NCBI GenBank assembly: GCA_036736205.1
Contig: DAINMX010000124.1
Span: 1-17,860, forward strand
Length of the DNA: 17,860 bases
Direction of reading: 5' to 3'
Source: XYA12-FULL-58-9 sp001798605
GTDB lineage: Bacteria; Myxococcota; XYA12-FULL-58-9
The notes beneath the pieces were generated by a model that was not told where the DNA came from, ran no database searches, and saw only the letters and a program-made list of their open reading frames with translations. Shown here in pieces: positions 7,936 to 14,391 of this stretch; the first letter of the stretch is position 1; every line of letters starts with the position of its first letter. The translations under genes and the position numbers were made by a program.

Positions 7936-9243
7936 ATGAGTGATCTGCCATCTTTGTGGGAACGAGGGAATCAGTGTCTCCATGCGCAAAAGCCTGCGGA
8001 AGCTGTCTGCTTCCTCACCGAGATCATCAGTGTCGCACCCGACGATCTCTACGCGCGAATGACTCTGGGGTTGGCGTTGGGGGACGCGGGTCACCCCGGA
8101 GCGGCCATCCAGATACTCGGCCTGCTCGCGGAACGTCTGGTGCATCAAGGCTATCTCCTGCCAGCCATTGCCGTGATCAAGCACGGTCTCTCACGCTCGC
8201 CGGACGAGCCGCGACTGGTGCAACTGTTGCATCATCTGCATATCCGCGGCGTACGCGCCAAAGCTGGACAGTTGGCGGTGCCGCCACCCCTGAAGGTGAA
8301 CCGCCAGCCAGTGCAGGGCGCCACGGCGGCGTCATTGTTGGCCATGCCGCTAAGCGATAGGCTTGCGCAGTGTGCGCGTATTGGTTGTGAGCTTCCTCCT
8401 GCTGGTGCCGCGGCCATGCCGCAACCGATGCCCCTGTTTTGCGAGCTTGACGCCCAGGCATTTGTCGAGACTGTCAAACGCCTGCAGTATCGACGTGTTC
8501 CCCACGGGGTTAAGCTTCTCGAGGAGGGAGCGCCGGGCGACTCGATGATGATTATCGTCAGTGGCCACGTATCGATCTCGAAGGGGCAGGCTGTGCTTTG
8601 TCAGATTGGGCCCGGTGCCGTTCTCGGGGAGATGGCCTTGATTACCCATGCACCCCGGACGGCAACGGCTACCGCCGCCACCGTGGTGGAGTATTTCGAG
8701 CTCGGTCGTGAGGAGGTTGCTCAGCTTTCTCAGTACCAACCCAAGGTCTTGCAGGAACTCGTCGACTATTGTCGCCGCCGGCTTTTGCTCAATCTCTTGC
8801 GCACTTCACCGTTGTTTGCCCAGTTCGACGAGGAGAGCCGCAGTCGTCTGCTCGAGAAGTTCCAGACGGTCAGCTTCTCCTCGGGTGAGGAAATCATCGC
8901 ACAGGGAAATCCAGGCACGGGCCTCTTCGTCATGGCCACGGGTAAGGCGCAAGTGCAGATCGAAAATGAGGTTGGGCAGACCGTGGTCGTCGGTGAGATC
9001 AACCCCGGAGAGGTCTTTGGTGAAATTTCGTTGCTTCACAATAAGCCAACCACAGCCTCGGTCATCGCCGAGGGGATGGTTGGAGCGTTGGTTCTCCCTG
9101 TTCTTGAGTTTCGGCAGGTGCTGCACCATTATCCGCAGATCCATCTTTACCTTCAGACTCTCAGCGCCGATCGTCTGAAGGCTTCCCGGGACGCAGTGGA
9201 AGACAGCGGCTTGGTCGACCCCGACGACGTTGTGGTGTTGTAG
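7936..9243 (+). CDS. TPR protein with two cyclic-nucleotide-binding domains
   Basis: The 435-residue protein starts with TPR-like helices (residues 5-105: GNQCLHAQKPAEAVCFLTEI, then ARMTLGLALGDAGHPGAAIQ). After a Pro-rich linker (115-165) come two cNMP-binding (CAP_ED) domains at about 170-285 and 290-410. The first phosphate-binding cassette, GEMALITHAPRTATATA, keeps the Glu and the Arg (R241) that contact the cyclic nucleotide. The second, GEISLLHNKPTTASVIA, has Thr372 where that Arg belongs, so it may bind another ligand or none. There is no DNA-binding helix-turn-helix, kinase or channel part, so it is a cytoplasmic sensor or scaffold, an architecture seen in Myxococcota and relatives. 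The frame is open back to a GTG at 7858; the ATG at 7936 was chosen because the family-like N-terminus (MSDLPSLWERG) begins there, although no strong ribosome site precedes it. The barrel gene follows after 2 nt. Confidence 0.85.
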   Translation: MSDLPSLWERGNQCLHAQKPAEAVCFLTEIISVAPDDLYARMTLGLALGDAGHPGAAIQILGLLAERLVHQGYLLPAIAVIKHGLSRSPDEPRLVQLLHHLHIRGVRAKAGQLAVPPPLKVNRQPVQGATAASLLAMPLSDRLAQCARIGCELPPAGAAAMPQPMPLFCELDAQAFVETVKRLQYRRVPHGVKLLEEGAPGDSMMIIVSGHVSISKGQAVLCQIGPGAVLGEMALITHAPRTATATAATVVEYFELGREEVAQLSQYQPKVLQELVDYCRRRLLLNLLRTSPLFAQFDEESRSRLLEKFQTVSFSSGEEIIAQGNPGTGLFVMATGKAQVQIENEVGQTVVVGEINPGEVFGEISLLHNKPTTASVIAEGMVGALVLPVLEFRQVLHHYPQIHLYLQTLSADRLKASRDAVEDSGLVDPDDVVVL

Positions 9244-9245
9244 CG

Positions 9246-10274
9246 ATGGTTAGTCGAGCAATCAGCATTCTCACCCTGTTGGTGATTGTCGCAGCCATCG
9301 CTTGCTTGGCGCAGCCAATGTTGCATCGCCAGATCACCGGTGTGATGCAGCAAGCCCGTGTGGCTCAATTGTCTGTGGGGTCGTCGTCTGCTTCGCACGG
9401 CTTGCAGATTGGACAACGTGAGCTGTCATCGCGAATTCACCACCTTCAGCCCCTGTTGGCGAGCTGGAGGAGCGTTGGTGGCTGTGGCGTCGGCGGCGGA
9501 GGAGCGAGCTCCTCTGCCGGTGGCGTCAAATGGGTCGGGCGCAGCGTCAGCGGCGGTTTGGTCGGATTCGAGTGCATGTCCAGCGCTACGGTTCTCGATG
9601 GCGGCCATGCCTTCGTCATCAACACGCGGCCGAGTGCGGACCTCTTTGACAAATGGACCGTCGGCGCCAATGCTCCCTTCCTCTACAAGGTGCAAGAGGT
9701 CGACGTTTTTGGCGAAAAGAAGACCGCCAAAATACCTGGTTGGGGCGACGTCAGTTTCGATGTGACGCGCAAGCTGGGACTCACAAACTCCAGCCGACTG
9801 ACGCTCTCTGTGGCGCTGCCGAGTGGTTCATATGATGCCGTTCGACAGGGAGTGGTGCTGCCGCAGGTGGCTCAGCTCGGCGCGGGGAAAGTCAGTGGGT
9901 CGCTCACGTTCGAGCACACGTTCGATAAGATATGGGGACTGATTCTCGTGGGTGGCAATGTTGGCTACGGCGGTGGGGAAAACAGTATCGGTGACTATCG
10001 TTCTCCCAGTGGCAGTGCCTACGCCTACACGGGGTATCTGCTCGGACCATTCGTGCCCTCCGTGGGTTTGTCCCTCGCGGCAAAAACGGAGCGTGATCGC
10101 GAGCGTCGCGAGGTGCTTGACCACCAGTCACTCTACACCGCAAACCTCTCGTTGGGCCTCGAGTGGTCCAGTGACTATGTGGCTTTTCTGCTGGCGGGCT
10201 CCACCGGTCTGTCGCCAGACAATGGACTTGAAAGCTGGACCGTAGCGCTGGGCGCGACGACCTCGCTGTTTTGA
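9246..10274 (+). CDS. Predicted outer-membrane beta-barrel protein (phenol_MetA_deg/transporter-like)
   Basis: The 342-residue protein has a signal-peptide-like N-terminus (hydrophobic 5-22, possible cleavage after ACLA), then a polar stretch and a Gly/Ser-rich linker (78-105). From about 108 to 342 there are amphipathic strands with turns, ending in LGATTSLF, the Phe-terminal signal for outer-membrane insertion. The pattern PGWGDVSFDVTRKLGL, SVALPSGSYDA, QLGAGKVSGSLTFEHTF, VGGNVGYGGG resembles the outer-membrane barrel superfamily usually called phenol_MetA_deg or transporter, for which no uniform substrate is known. The ATG lies 2 nt after the cNMP-domain gene stop, so the two are almost certainly co-transcribed. 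What links an outer-membrane barrel to a cytoplasmic nucleotide sensor is not evident. The barrel call is moderately sure; the subfamily is a guess from motif pattern. Confidence 0.72.
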   Translation: MVSRAISILTLLVIVAAIACLAQPMLHRQITGVMQQARVAQLSVGSSSASHGLQIGQRELSSRIHHLQPLLASWRSVGGCGVGGGGASSSAGGVKWVGRSVSGGLVGFECMSSATVLDGGHAFVINTRPSADLFDKWTVGANAPFLYKVQEVDVFGEKKTAKIPGWGDVSFDVTRKLGLTNSSRLTLSVALPSGSYDAVRQGVVLPQVAQLGAGKVSGSLTFEHTFDKIWGLILVGGNVGYGGGENSIGDYRSPSGSAYAYTGYLLGPFVPSVGLSLAAKTERDRERREVLDHQSLYTANLSLGLEWSSDYVAFLLAGSTGLSPDNGLESWTVALGATTSLF

Positions 10275-10283
10275 GTCCGTCCT

Positions 10284-10290
10284 GAGGAAG
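10284..10290 (+). promoter_or_regulatory. Ribosome binding site deciding the TTG start of the ArnA-like gene
   Basis: GAGGAAG lies just before the TTG at 10293 (5 nt between GAGG and the codon). There is no in-frame ATG before the Rossmann glycine motif, so this site supports TTG initiation in the 18-nt gap after the barrel gene. Confidence 0.6.
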
Positions 10291-10292
10291 TT

Positions 10293-11357
10293 TTGACTGC
10301 GAAGACCCCCTTTCGGATTTGTGTCCTGGGTGCCGGAGGTTTCATCGGCTCCCATCTGGTGCCAGCGCTCCTCCGCGAAACCAACGCCGACATAGAAGCG
10401 GTCGACATCGACCTCCACAAGCTCGAGTGCCATGATCTGCGACTGCACAAGGTGAAGGGGACAGTGCGGGACCTCGACCTCATGGGAGCTGTGACTGATC
10501 GATGTGATCTCGTTATCTCCCTAACGGCCCTGTGCAATCCGTCCCTCTACAATACCCGTCCCCTCGATGTCATCGACGCAAGCTACACGGATCTCGTTCC
10601 CTTGTGTCATCGCTGTTGCGACCGTGGCCGTCGACTCATCCATTTCTCGACCTGCGAGGTTTATGGCCGGATGGCGATCGACTCCTCCGGGGAGCGCACC
10701 GAGACGATGATGGAGGGGCAGACCAGTCTCATGTTGGGGCCGATGGATCGGGAACGGTGGACCTATGCGTGTGCCAAGCAGCTTCTTGAAAGGCGCATCT
10801 GGGCACTCGGTAAGCATCACGGCCTGCAATTCACCATCATCCGGCCTTTCAATGTCATTGGCCCCCGCATGGACTTCGTTTCCGGGGTCGATGGGGAAGG
10901 TCTGCCGCGGGTGTTGGCGTGCTTCATGGGCGCCCTGATGGTTGGCGAGCCTTTGCGCTTGGTTGAGGGGGGATCTCACCGGCGCACGTTCGTCGGCATT
11001 GATGATTTCATCCAAGCGATCGTCAAGGTAGTCAAGCGACCCGACGCATGCGCCCAAAAGATCCTCAATATTGGTAACCCAGAGAACGAAGTGAGCATAG
11101 CCGAGCTCGCAGAGTTGATCAGTGCCGCCTATGTGCGTCAAGTAACAGGAGCAACGCTCGCTGGCACGCAGGAGGTTACAGCCGCCGAGTTTTACGGCGA
11201 GGGTTATGACGACTCTGTGGCGCGAATACCCGACATTTCACGCGCCATGGAGCTGCTTGACTGGCGTCCCAAGACCAGCCTGATCGACGCGTTGCCGCCG
11301 ATCATCGACGACTACGTATCTCGCTATGCCAGTGTGTTGGCTCAATCGCGGCGTTAG
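10293..11357 (+). CDS. ArnA C-terminal-like NAD-dependent sugar-nucleotide dehydratase/decarboxylase (SDR)
   Basis: The 354-residue extended SDR has the NAD-binding motif GAGGFIG (13-19), STCEVYG (119-125) and the catalytic YACAK (Tyr158, Lys162). It follows the dehydrogenase/decarboxylase domain of E. coli ArnA closely: YACAKQLLERRIWALG, RPFNVIGPRMD, GGSHRRTFVGIDDFIQA, ILNIGNPENEVSIAEL, YGEGYDDSVARIPDI, LLDWRPK. Glu122 sits at the ArnA Glu434 position, and Arg311 appears to match the arginine needed for decarboxylation (from memory of the ArnA alignment). The expected reaction is NAD-dependent oxidation of a UDP-hexuronate with loss of CO2 to a UDP-4-keto-pentose, in the cytoplasm. The formyltransferase half of ArnA is absent, as in other free-standing homologues, so a different UDP-sugar cannot be excluded. 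The TTG start is fixed by the GAGGAAG site. It probably supplies a sugar nucleotide for envelope glycans made by the following genes (inference). Confidence 0.85.
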   Translation: MTAKTPFRICVLGAGGFIGSHLVPALLRETNADIEAVDIDLHKLECHDLRLHKVKGTVRDLDLMGAVTDRCDLVISLTALCNPSLYNTRPLDVIDASYTDLVPLCHRCCDRGRRLIHFSTCEVYGRMAIDSSGERTETMMEGQTSLMLGPMDRERWTYACAKQLLERRIWALGKHHGLQFTIIRPFNVIGPRMDFVSGVDGEGLPRVLACFMGALMVGEPLRLVEGGSHRRTFVGIDDFIQAIVKVVKRPDACAQKILNIGNPENEVSIAELAELISAAYVRQVTGATLAGTQEVTAAEFYGEGYDDSVARIPDISRAMELLDWRPKTSLIDALPPIIDDYVSRYASVLAQSRR

Positions 11358-11431
11358 CACGGGCCGGTGTTCAAGCGGGCGCATTGTCCACGAGTGAAAC
11401 TTCGCTTCGAGCCCGCCATTTGTTTCCCACC

Positions 11432-11555
11432 GCCCGAGTGCTAACTCCGCGGATGCACCAACGCGAGGCGGCAGTCCTGGCGCCGCGACTGCTCCAAGGA
11501 GCAGCCGCTGGCGTGCGAGCCGCCACGCGTTGATCATCCGCGGACGCACTCGGGC
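11432..11555. repeat. 124-nt imperfect inverted repeat (large potential stem-loop)
   Basis: The two halves, 11432-11495 and 11498-11555, are complementary in stepwise blocks. GCCCGAGTGC at 11432-11441 pairs with 11546-11555. TCCGCGGATG at 11446-11455 pairs with 11535-11544. CAACGCGAGGCGGC at 11459-11472 pairs with 11519-11532 (13 of 14). A looser inner part follows, and CTGCTCC (11489-11495) pairs with GGAGCAG (11498-11504) around an AA centre. Unpaired bases between blocks are few (TAAC against C; CAC against AT). Such a long stepwise stem is not expected by chance. It could be a structured RNA, a small non-autonomous element, or a recombination site. It does not match an integron attC site, because the complementary RYYYAAC/GTTRRRY ends are missing. 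Confidence 0.75.
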
Positions 11556-11599
11556 TGGGGCAGCTCTCGCATGTTTGGACGCCAGCAGTTTGCTCTGTT

Positions 11600-11614
11600 T
11601 GGCACCGGTTGAGC
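11600..11614 (+). promoter_or_regulatory. Possible sigma54 (-24/-12) promoter for the GT2 trio
   Basis: TGGCACCGGTTGAGC has the TGGCAC -24 element and GG and GC separated by exactly 10 nt, as sigma54 promoters require, but the TT before the -12 GC is GA. The transcript would start near 11626, inside the 11-bp hairpin, about 40 nt before the GT2 start. No enhancer site or activator gene is visible, so this is a weak call. Confidence 0.28.
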
Positions 11615-11619
11615 GACGC

Positions 11620-11645
11620 TTTGCCGACACTGTCGTGTCGGCAAA
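11620..11645. repeat. Perfect 11-bp hairpin just upstream of the GT2 gene
   Basis: TTTGCCGACAC (11620-11630) and its exact complement GTGTCGGCAAA (11635-11645) flank the 4-nt loop TGTC. The right arm ends 18 nt before the GT2 ATG. In neither direction is the stem followed by a run of T, so a Rho-independent terminator is unlikely. It may be an operator or a 5'-leader RNA hairpin acting on translation or stability. Confidence 0.7.
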
Positions 11646-11663
11646 ACGTCGTCGATGTGGTAA

Positions 11664-12389
11664 ATGCCATCCATGAAGCTGGTGGTTGTCATACCCACGT
11701 TCAATGCCGGCCGTTTTCTCGACCCGGTTGTGCGTCGAGTGATCGGAAGTGCGGGCCATGAAGATCTCGCGGTCCGAATCATCGATGATGGCAGTACCGA
11801 CGACACCTGCATGGTGGCTCGAGATCTTGCCGCGGCTGATTCCAGGGTCGGGGTGATCACGCGGGTGCACAATGGTGGGTATGGAGCGGCGGTCAAAGAT
11901 GGGCTGCAAGCTGCCCGTGAGCTCGGTGCTGATGTCGTTGCCTGCGTACATGCAGATGGCCAATACGCCCCTGAGGAGCTCTCACGGCTGCTCTTTCGCT
12001 TGAAGGATTTCGATTTGGTTCAGGGATCCCGTGTTGCCTCGGGCACGGCGCTACTCGGGGGAATGCCCCTGTATAAGTACATTGCCAACCGTGCCCTTAC
12101 AGGGCTCGGCAATAGGGTGCTGGGTGCAGGCTTGAGCGACTATTTCAGTGGGTATCTCGTCTACGGATCACGGGCGCTTCGGGAGATCCATTTCGCGTCA
12201 TTGAGTCAGAGCTTCGACTTCGATTTAGAAGTGATAGCCTGTGCTCGGGCGCAGAAGCTACGAGTGGGTGAAATACCCATACCAACCCATTACGGCGATG
12301 AAGTCTCCCATTTGCGGCCATGGAAGTACGGTCTGGCAGTTTTGCGGGTCATGTGGCGTTACCAAAGAGGTCATTACCATGTTCGATAG
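11664..12389 (+). CDS. Family 2 glycosyltransferase (polyprenol-phosphate sugar transferase type)
   Basis: The 241-residue GT-A protein has the opening strand LVVVIPTFNAGRFLDPVVRR (residues 6-25), the nucleotide-binding IIDDGSTDDT and the metal-binding DXD-like VHADGQYAPEE. A GSR motif (VQGSRVASG) and the DYFSGYLVYGSRAL/DFDLEVIACA segment resemble DPM1-like and ArnC-like transferases. No C-terminal membrane helices follow, as in the shortest dolichyl- or undecaprenyl-phosphate glycosyltransferases. Expected role: transfer of a sugar from a nucleotide to a lipid carrier or glycan at the inner face of the inner membrane. The start may be the ATG at 11664 or at 11673; ribosome sites do not decide. 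Its last 11 nt overlap the next gene, implying translational coupling. The hairpin at 11620-11645 lies in its leader. Confidence 0.87.
   Translation: MPSMKLVVVIPTFNAGRFLDPVVRRVIGSAGHEDLAVRIIDDGSTDDTCMVARDLAAADSRVGVITRVHNGGYGAAVKDGLQAARELGADVVACVHADGQYAPEELSRLLFRLKDFDLVQGSRVASGTALLGGMPLYKYIANRALTGLGNRVLGAGLSDYFSGYLVYGSRALREIHFASLSQSFDFDLEVIACARAQKLRVGEIPIPTHYGDEVSHLRPWKYGLAVLRVMWRYQRGHYHVR
12367..12370 (+). promoter_or_regulatory. Ribosome site GAGG supporting the ATG at 12379
   Basis: GAGG, 8 nt before the ATG at 12379, lies inside the end of the glycosyltransferase gene. It selects this start over a TTG/CTG-type start 138 nt earlier in the same frame, where the reading would be out-of-frame glycosyltransferase sequence. 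Confidence 0.55.
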
Positions 12390-14391
12390 CTCCCGGATCA
12401 TCCTGGTGGCCAGCAGTGTCGGCGTTGCTTGCGCGTCAGCGCCGAGGTTGCCGTGGTCCGGCCCAAAAGAAGCAGAGCCCGTGGTTCACGCCGAGGTGAC
12501 TACTGAGAATGCCTACGATCGCATCCATTCACGCGCCCTGGTTCGACGAGTTCTTGTCCCGACCCGCGCCAACCTCGATTTTGCTGCGCACCATGCCAAT
12601 GTCACCGTTTTAGATCCGGAGCCGGAAGGATTGTCGCCCTCGAGTGGCCAGGTTCCCGAAGAGCCGTTTGGGGCGCTGATAGATCGCGAATCACTGTGTG
12701 CTTCCTTGGGGCGGACCTCTTTGACCGACGCGGAGAAGAGGCGACCCTTGGTCTTCTCCGCCCTCGTCGATCGCATCGCCAAGTGGAACTACAAACTGGC
12801 GGGAGGACTGGAGGACCTTCGCGCTGCCATTCGCAGTGAGAGTTGGGGGGCAGGCGGCGGTCCCCACATCGTTCGCCAACAGGGTGCCCTGGCATACGTG
12901 CACTGGGCCGAGGATGAAACAGTCGAGCTTTGGGTGGAGATCGAGATGCAACCTTGGATGCGCGATTTCTCCGACATGCCAGATGCTGATCAAGATGGCT
13001 TCCCCGAGATTTACGGTCGCGCTGGTGCCGGTCTCATCAGCCCTGAGGTTTTCGCGTACATTCGTGACGAGTACAGCAAGAAGCGACTGGCCGGCGAAGA
13101 ATTGCAGGTGTGGGCCAACGAGCTGACCTCCTATTGGTACCCGTCCTACAACACCGATCTGGTTCCTGTTACTTCGGCATGGCCCGACGGCTCGACGGAT
13201 CCCGGCGTTGTTGCACTCCTGCATGGCAGAACCTGGCAACAGCCCAGCGTCGTGATTGTTGGCAAGCCCTTGGGCGAGCCCATCTACACGGTGCTTCTGA
13301 TTGATGGCGCTGACGGCGACACGGGTGATCGTGCCAAGTCGGGAAAGGCCCGCTCGGGTGCCAAGGTCGCAGGATCCAGAGTTGTCACCGCGATGCCAAA
13401 CCCGCAGCGTCTTCAGGTGGAGGCGGAACTCGGTGAGCACGGGGGCAGTTGGGATGCATGGGCCAAAGAGGTAGCAACGTTTCACCGCAAGGTGGCGGCA
13501 GCTTTGAACAAACGAGATGTCGCGCTCAAAGCATTGGCGGGGCGCGGTGACCATCTGTTTTTCCGTGCTTCGTTGCAGCAAATGATCGGCGGAGATTTGA
13601 CGGCGCAACCACCGGGCAAAAACCCACTACCGGTGATTGTCGAGATGCGAGACGCCTTGGCTGCCAAGGGAATCGACTTTTTGTTCGTGCCGGTTCCGCC
13701 TAAGAGCGCCATCTACCCCGAGGAGCTTGGTGGCCCGGAGCTCATCGGCAAAATTGTCAATCCCTTCGAGCGCAAGCTGGTCCTGGAGCTCGGGGCCCTT
13801 GGTGTCGAGGTCGTCGATCTCTTGCCCCTGTTTCTCGAGGAACGTGGACGCGAGGCGGACCAGGAGCTTTATCTCAGCCAGGACACCCACTGGACGGACC
13901 GGGGTCTTCAAATCGCCGCCAAGGCAATAGGCCAAAGGGTTGAGAAGTATCCTTGGTACCCAGATGTGGCAGCGAAGATTGCCTACAAGGTTGTCGCCAA
14001 GTCATTCACAGAAGAGGGGGACTTGCCCTCACGCATGTCGCCCAAGGAACGGCGCAAGTATGTGCCCATGCAGCTTGTTGGCAGCCAGGTGCAACTGCCC
14101 GATGGCACCCCGTATGACGATGACCCGGACAGCCCCATCGTTATTTTGGGCGACAGCTTCACGGGGGTGTATCAGCGCACCTTCTGCCGCAACGCAGGGA
14201 TTTCTGCACACATCGCCAAGAACCTAGGAACGCCCGTCGATTTGGTGATGAGCTATGGTGGTGGGCCCAACGTTCGTCTCAAGCTTATGCGTCAGGCAGA
14301 CGCGCTGGAAGACAAGAGGCTGGTGATTTGGGTCATGGCGGCCCGAGACCTTTACAACTATTGGGAAGACTGGAAGCTCTTGATCAAGTGA
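12379..14391 (+). CDS. Exported SGNH/AlgX-like putative polysaccharide O-acetyltransferase with large N-terminal region
   Basis: This 670-residue protein carries an N-terminal export signal (hydrophobic 7-20 ending VGVACAS; the lipobox is poor). Residues 360-670 match the AlgX/AlgJ SGNH domain: VIVEMRDALAAKGIDFLFVPVPPKSAIYP, DTHWTDRG with Asp502 and His504, and ILGDSFTGVY with Ser593. The Asp-x-His then Ser layout and a spacing near 90 residues fit the AlgX triad (D174, H176, S269). The expected role is periplasmic transfer of acetyl groups to an exported polysaccharide. Residues 30-360 match nothing I know; they include a calcium-loop-like DADQDGFPEIYG (202-213) and a charged, low-complexity GDTGDRAKSGKARSG stretch. 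The gene overlaps the glycosyltransferase by 11 nt and the next gene by 4 nt. No membrane-bound O-acyltransferase of the AlgI type is in the window, so the acetyl donor partner is missing here. Confidence 0.8.
   Translation: MFDSSRIILVASSVGVACASAPRLPWSGPKEAEPVVHAEVTTENAYDRIHSRALVRRVLVPTRANLDFAAHHANVTVLDPEPEGLSPSSGQVPEEPFGALIDRESLCASLGRTSLTDAEKRRPLVFSALVDRIAKWNYKLAGGLEDLRAAIRSESWGAGGGPHIVRQQGALAYVHWAEDETVELWVEIEMQPWMRDFSDMPDADQDGFPEIYGRAGAGLISPEVFAYIRDEYSKKRLAGEELQVWANELTSYWYPSYNTDLVPVTSAWPDGSTDPGVVALLHGRTWQQPSVVIVGKPLGEPIYTVLLIDGADGDTGDRAKSGKARSGAKVAGSRVVTAMPNPQRLQVEAELGEHGGSWDAWAKEVATFHRKVAAALNKRDVALKALAGRGDHLFFRASLQQMIGGDLTAQPPGKNPLPVIVEMRDALAAKGIDFLFVPVPPKSAIYPEELGGPELIGKIVNPFERKLVLELGALGVEVVDLLPLFLEERGREADQELYLSQDTHWTDRGLQIAAKAIGQRVEKYPWYPDVAAKIAYKVVAKSFTEEGDLPSRMSPKERRKYVPMQLVGSQVQLPDGTPYDDDPDSPIVILGDSFTGVYQRTFCRNAGISAHIAKNLGTPVDLVMSYGGGPNVRLKLMRQADALEDKRLVIWVMAARDLYNYWEDWKLLIK

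Larger units (their letters stand above)
11358..11663. other. 306-nt non-coding gap rich in inverted repeats
   Basis: This is the longest gene-free stretch in the window, in the middle of an otherwise tightly packed plus-strand run. Short ORFs crossing it on the minus strand (11238-11963, 11371-11670) read through the flanking genes as antisense and have no protein-like character. It holds the 124-nt inverted repeat (11432-11555), a sigma54-like motif (11600-11614) and an 11-bp hairpin (11620-11645), each listed separately. A transcription break and re-start, or a structured RNA, would fit. Confidence 0.7.

Noticed and set aside
11432..11555. Integron attC site as explanation for the inverted repeat
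   Set aside because: TAAC occurs in the left arm (11442-11445), but the right arm lacks the complementary GTTRRRY end, and no integrase or cassette array is present.
11620..11645. Rho-independent terminator for the ArnA-like gene
   Set aside because: The stem is followed by AACGTCG, not by T residues, and lies 263 nt after the stop codon.
11238..11963. 241-residue minus-strand ORF spanning the structured gap
   Set aside because: It is antisense to two well-supported genes, with residue composition typical of read-through of complement strands.
12241..12378. Longer N-terminus of the AlgX-like protein
   Set aside because: This part reads the glycosyltransferase gene out of frame, and the signal peptide begins at 12379 behind GAGG.
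12691..13608. 305-residue minus-strand ORF opposite the AlgX-like gene
   Set aside because: No recognisable motif or credible start, and the plus strand carries a conserved SGNH domain across the locus.
14328..14387. Upstream extension of the SirB1-like gene
   Set aside because: It would overlap the AlgX-like coding region by 64 nt and put residues before the signal peptide; the GTG in the GTGA overlap is the better start.
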